Shown here: positions 60,691-64,000 of the stretch, in pieces
Layout: every line of letters starts with the position of its first letter
Numbering within the stretch: position 1 is the first letter of the stretch
DNA from: Hofstenia miamia
Lineage: Eukaryota > Xenacoelomorpha > Acoela > Hofsteniidae
Length of the DNA stretch: 64,000 nucleotides
NCBI GenBank assembly: GCA_900660155.1
Contig: CABFPE010000612.1
Span: 198,360 to 262,359, forward strand
Reading direction: 5' to 3'
Notes under the pieces: generated by a model
What the model was told of the DNA's origin: nothing
What the model saw: only the letters and a program-made list of their open reading frames with translations
Databases searched by the model: none
Made by a program: the position numbers and the translations under genes

Positions 60691-61419
60691 TGTCAAGCTA
60701 AATGGTCAATGCATTAGTAGTGGCAAGGGCACACATCGGGAGTGATTCGAGGGTTCTTGATCAAAGCCATGAAACTGCATATATGTTAGGGATATGATTA
60801 GGAGTTTTTCTCCGTTTAGTTGACTACCAATTCTTTCATTTACATGTACGCAATAATAAAGCTGTCAAAGAAATGGTTGGATAGCCAATCGTAGGTTATG
60901 ATATTTCATGTTAACTAGACAACATAGGTGACCCATAAATAAACCGATAATGAGACCAAGCATGTAGTATTAATTAAGTGTAGGTTAGGAAGCTGCAAGT
61001 AATTATTTAATTATTTAAATTAATTAAAGCCAGTAATTTTCGGTAATGTCTTAATAAATATTTATTAAGCAGCTAGTGACACTGCCTGGTTTCATGTACA
61101 AATTCACATTACAAATCGAGTTTAAGTCAGTTACATCCAGACTTGAGGGTAGCACTGAGTTAGGATAAGGAACACATAATCTACTTCATTGAGCTGAGAT
61201 TTGGAAACAATCCATCAATAACGAAGGTGACTACTTGTTGGAAGATTTGGAGATCGGAGTCAGCTGGAGGCCTTATGAAAAGATCAAGTTGAAGGAAACT
61301 GCAACATTCAGTCCACACCTAAATTGTGTTTGATTATGATACAGTTAATTAAAGTTAACTAGAAGCATTAACGAATCAAAGCAGTTAGTAAAGGTACATC
61401 CCTACCCGCACTTAACACA
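60691..61419 (+). repeat. Candidate 5' LTR of the LTR fossil
   Basis: About 729 bp starting TGTCAAGC and ending TTAACACA (TG...CA), directly before the primer-binding site. No second LTR is in the window, so the left boundary is a guess. Confidence 0.4.
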
Positions 61420-61422
61420 GAA

Positions 61423-61436
61423 TGGTAGCAGATGCT
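61423..61436 (+). promoter_or_regulatory. Primer-binding site, initiator Met tRNA type
   Basis: TGGTAGCAGAT matches the usual start TGGTAGCAGAG complementary to the 3' end of initiator Met tRNA. Confidence 0.65.
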
Positions 61437-64000
61437 ACATGGCGACCATGACAGGTTAAAAAATGGAGATGAATCAACAACAAGTCGTTATCCCAACTCA
61501 CTACTTGAACTTGAAAATGTAAGAAATGCAAATACGAGATCACAGAAAACAAACAATGGAGTTAGCAACTACTAATAAAGTATGCAGTCAGCAACCACCA
61601 TCTAGGAGAACCCTAACATGGAAAAATTTCATAAATATAGAATCGCACCAAGGTGCAAGCTGATACTAATCATAATTGGAACTGACAAACACAAGAAAAA
61701 GAAGAGGAAGCGCCAAGAAAGGCACAAGCAGAACTACCCTTACCCCAAGAAGATCACGTTCAGAAATGGACGCATCCCCCACAGAATGAGAGAACCTACA
61801 CATGTCCCCAGAGGCAAGTTCGACAGAAATTCTAAATATTCTTAGACAGAACAATGAAACAGAGACCATATTAAGAAGTGAGATACAATTACTAATGGTA
61901 AAAGTCATGCAATTAGAGCAACATGGTGAGAAAGCACTAAGTGAACTGGAAATGGATAATTGGTTGGAAGATCAGAATAAAGATTTCCAAAACAATATCA
62001 AGACACTGACAAATCAACTAGCAGACTCTAACAAACGTTTTCGAGAACTAAATGAAAAATGGCAGAAAATAGTTCAACAATTAGAAGAGCAAAACAGACA
62101 ATTAATTCAAGACAATGACATACAAGCCCAAGAGCTAGAACAACTCAAAGATGAACTTAGATTATCAGAAATGGGTAGAGAAGAAGATTGTGAATCACAA
62201 GAACGAAAGCTAGGAGAACTCAGATATAAACTAAGAATGATGCAATGGGAAGAGGGTGAAAGCCAAAATGAAACAAGGACACATGAAGTGACATTCGAGG
62301 AAATAAAGGAAAAGGACTTACTATCATCACCAGAAAACTTCAAGAAACAGTCAAAAGACTTTGATGACAAAGACAAAGAATATGAAAAAACGAAAATCAT
62401 GAATGAAATTATGAAAGCAGTAACAGACCAATTTACAATTAATGAAAATACGAATGCACAGAAGAAACCAATCTTTGAGAGTTCTATCTTACCTGAGAAT
62501 ATTAATAATGATAAGATACTGTACAAGGCAACACTACCAAAATTCAATGGAAAAGTTGACAGCTATAGCCCGACATTTGCTGAATGGCTTCAGATGTTCA
62601 AAATAACGATGGCTGAGAGAAGGGTGAGTCAGCAAGCAGCAGCTGCAAGGTTCCTACTATACCTCACAGGAGCAGCATCTCAACATTATCTATTACTGGA
62701 CAGCAGTACAAAGCGGAATTACAAATTGCTGATTGGAGACTTCATGGAGTACTATGAGAATGAAAGCTTCAAAAACCAGTACTGAATCATACTGAACTCG
62801 ACCAAGATGAGGAAAACAGATGACATATGGAACTATATCCAATAAGTGGAATGGTTGGTGACATTTAGCTCCAGAGGAAACAAATATTCGAAATACGGCC
62901 TCTTCTCACACATTTGAAAGGGGATGCCACATAACATCAGAATGCAGTTTGAAATCAAGTGTGATATCGACAATAAATTGGAAAAATGATAAGGAAAGCA
63001 GTAGATATACAAGCAACAATCGAAAACAACGCCTGCATTTACAAGAAAGCAGAATGGCACAAAGGAAAACCAACAGAATGGCGGAATAACTATAAGCCAC
63101 AAACAACAAACCCCAAGTCCTACAACGAAGATAAAACAGAAAAGTTCATCAGAATCAAAGGAAAAGAGGGAAAGACAAAGAAAGTAAAAGAGAGGGACAT
63201 AAAGTGCTACAGCTGCGGAAAGAAGGGGCACTGGAAAGACAAGTGCAAAAAGCAAATTAATATGATTAAAAAGAAGAGGCATACTATGAAAATGAAGACA
63301 TGATCAAATCCAAACCAGAATTGGCTGAGGAGACACAAACTGAGGATGAATCAGAAAACTAGCTTGAGCACTGATAATGATCATGGCGAATTTGGATAAT
63401 ATTAATGCAATAATGATATTGATAAATGGAATAATGACAAAGGCAACAATTGGTAAGGGAGCTGCAACATCCATCATAACTGATGAATGTGCAATGAAAC
63501 TCAGTTTTAAATGAGAGGACCTGGAATGATTGAACAAAAGACTAATTAATGCATCAGGAGAATATATAGACATGAAAGGAAAGCTAAACACAGTAAAAAT
63601 CAGAATTGCAAACACCACCTTTGAACAATCACTAGTGGTAATAGACACCCACAACAACCTGTTGCCATATGAGGTGATATTGGGTGACGATTTTTTAACA
63701 AAGAATGGATGTGTAATAAATTATTCAAATAAGACAATCAAGGTAAAAGAGGAAGAAATTGACAAACAAGAGAACAAGCAATTGACAATAACATTTGAAT
63801 TGGAGGAAGATATAAAGCTACAACTGTATCAGTGGAGAATGCACGCAATTCAAACAGGGGAGAAGATCACAGCATACATAATGATCTATGACAATAAAGG
63901 AATCAACTCAAAGAGAGTGTCAATGACGTCAAGCATGTGCGACATAAAGAACAGAAAAGGAAGGATACTGATACTAGACGCCACTAATTGCAATGTCAAC

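Larger units (their letters stand above)
60691..64000 (+). mobile_element. LTR retrotransposon fossil (Ty3/gypsy-like), 5' part
   Basis: Parts in order: candidate 5' LTR (about 60691-61419), tRNA primer-binding site (61423-61436), Gag region (about 61800-63300) with a long coiled-coil N-terminal half and a CCHC zinc knuckle near 63205-63250, and a retropepsin-like protease region (about 63380-64000) with an ILGDDFL block typical of this family. The reverse transcriptase, integrase and 3' LTR would lie beyond the window. The visible part is broken, with a handful of breaks, yet long stretches stay readable, so moderately young. Family placement rests on the primer site and protease; Bel/Pao is less likely. 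Confidence 0.75.

Overview
The window is AT-rich animal DNA (a eukaryote: GT-AG introns, AATAAA polyadenylation signal, long gene-poor stretches, many (TA)n microsatellites, LINE, Tc1/mariner, hAT and piggyBac relics). Two receptor genes of animal type are present, a melatonin-receptor-like class A GPCR and a GABA-B-like class C GPCR. The species cannot be named from the sequence; an AT-rich invertebrate fits.

Layout. 0-9 kb: a possible last exon on the minus strand (177-335), an intronless broken copy of an SLC18B1-like transporter (1232-2423), a LINE relic (2841-4400) and a long decayed minus-strand gene that reads like a parallel beta-helix repeat protein (about 5290-8443). 10-29.5 kb: one plus-strand class A GPCR gene in five exons whose phases agree and whose coding length is 1002 nt (333 aa plus stop). 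Its introns hold three Tc1/mariner-superfamily elements, a LINE relic, a 365-N gap and a homopolymer-rich tract. 29.5-36.4 kb: no gene I can name, a short hAT-like element and a cluster of GGCTACGGCC motifs. 36.5-44.1 kb: a GABA-B-like class C GPCR (signal peptide, Venus flytrap domain, seven membrane segments). It is interrupted by a 1000-N gap flanked by an identical 279-bp overlap, which is an assembly artefact, not a duplication. 47.8-50.4 kb: a foldback-like element with inverted arms of about 0.9-1.0 kb ending in 21-bp tandem repeats that carry the octamer ATGCAAAT. 52.5-53.5 kb: a non-autonomous hAT element with a perfect 8-bp target duplication. 53.8-54.2 kb: the 3' end of a small cysteine-rich gene with 78- and 46-bp introns. 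54.3-60.2 kb: relics of mariner, piggyBac and two LINE copies. 60.7-64 kb: the 5' part of an LTR retrotransposon fossil that runs off the window.

The two receptors are separate host genes about 7 kb apart on the same strand. Nothing suggests an operon-like or cluster relation. Most of the rest is repeats in various states of decay. The least ordinary structures are the foldback element with octamer arrays, the decayed beta-helix gene and the odd details of the class C receptor (GC-AG intron, 42-nt interruption, missing extracellular disulfide cysteines).
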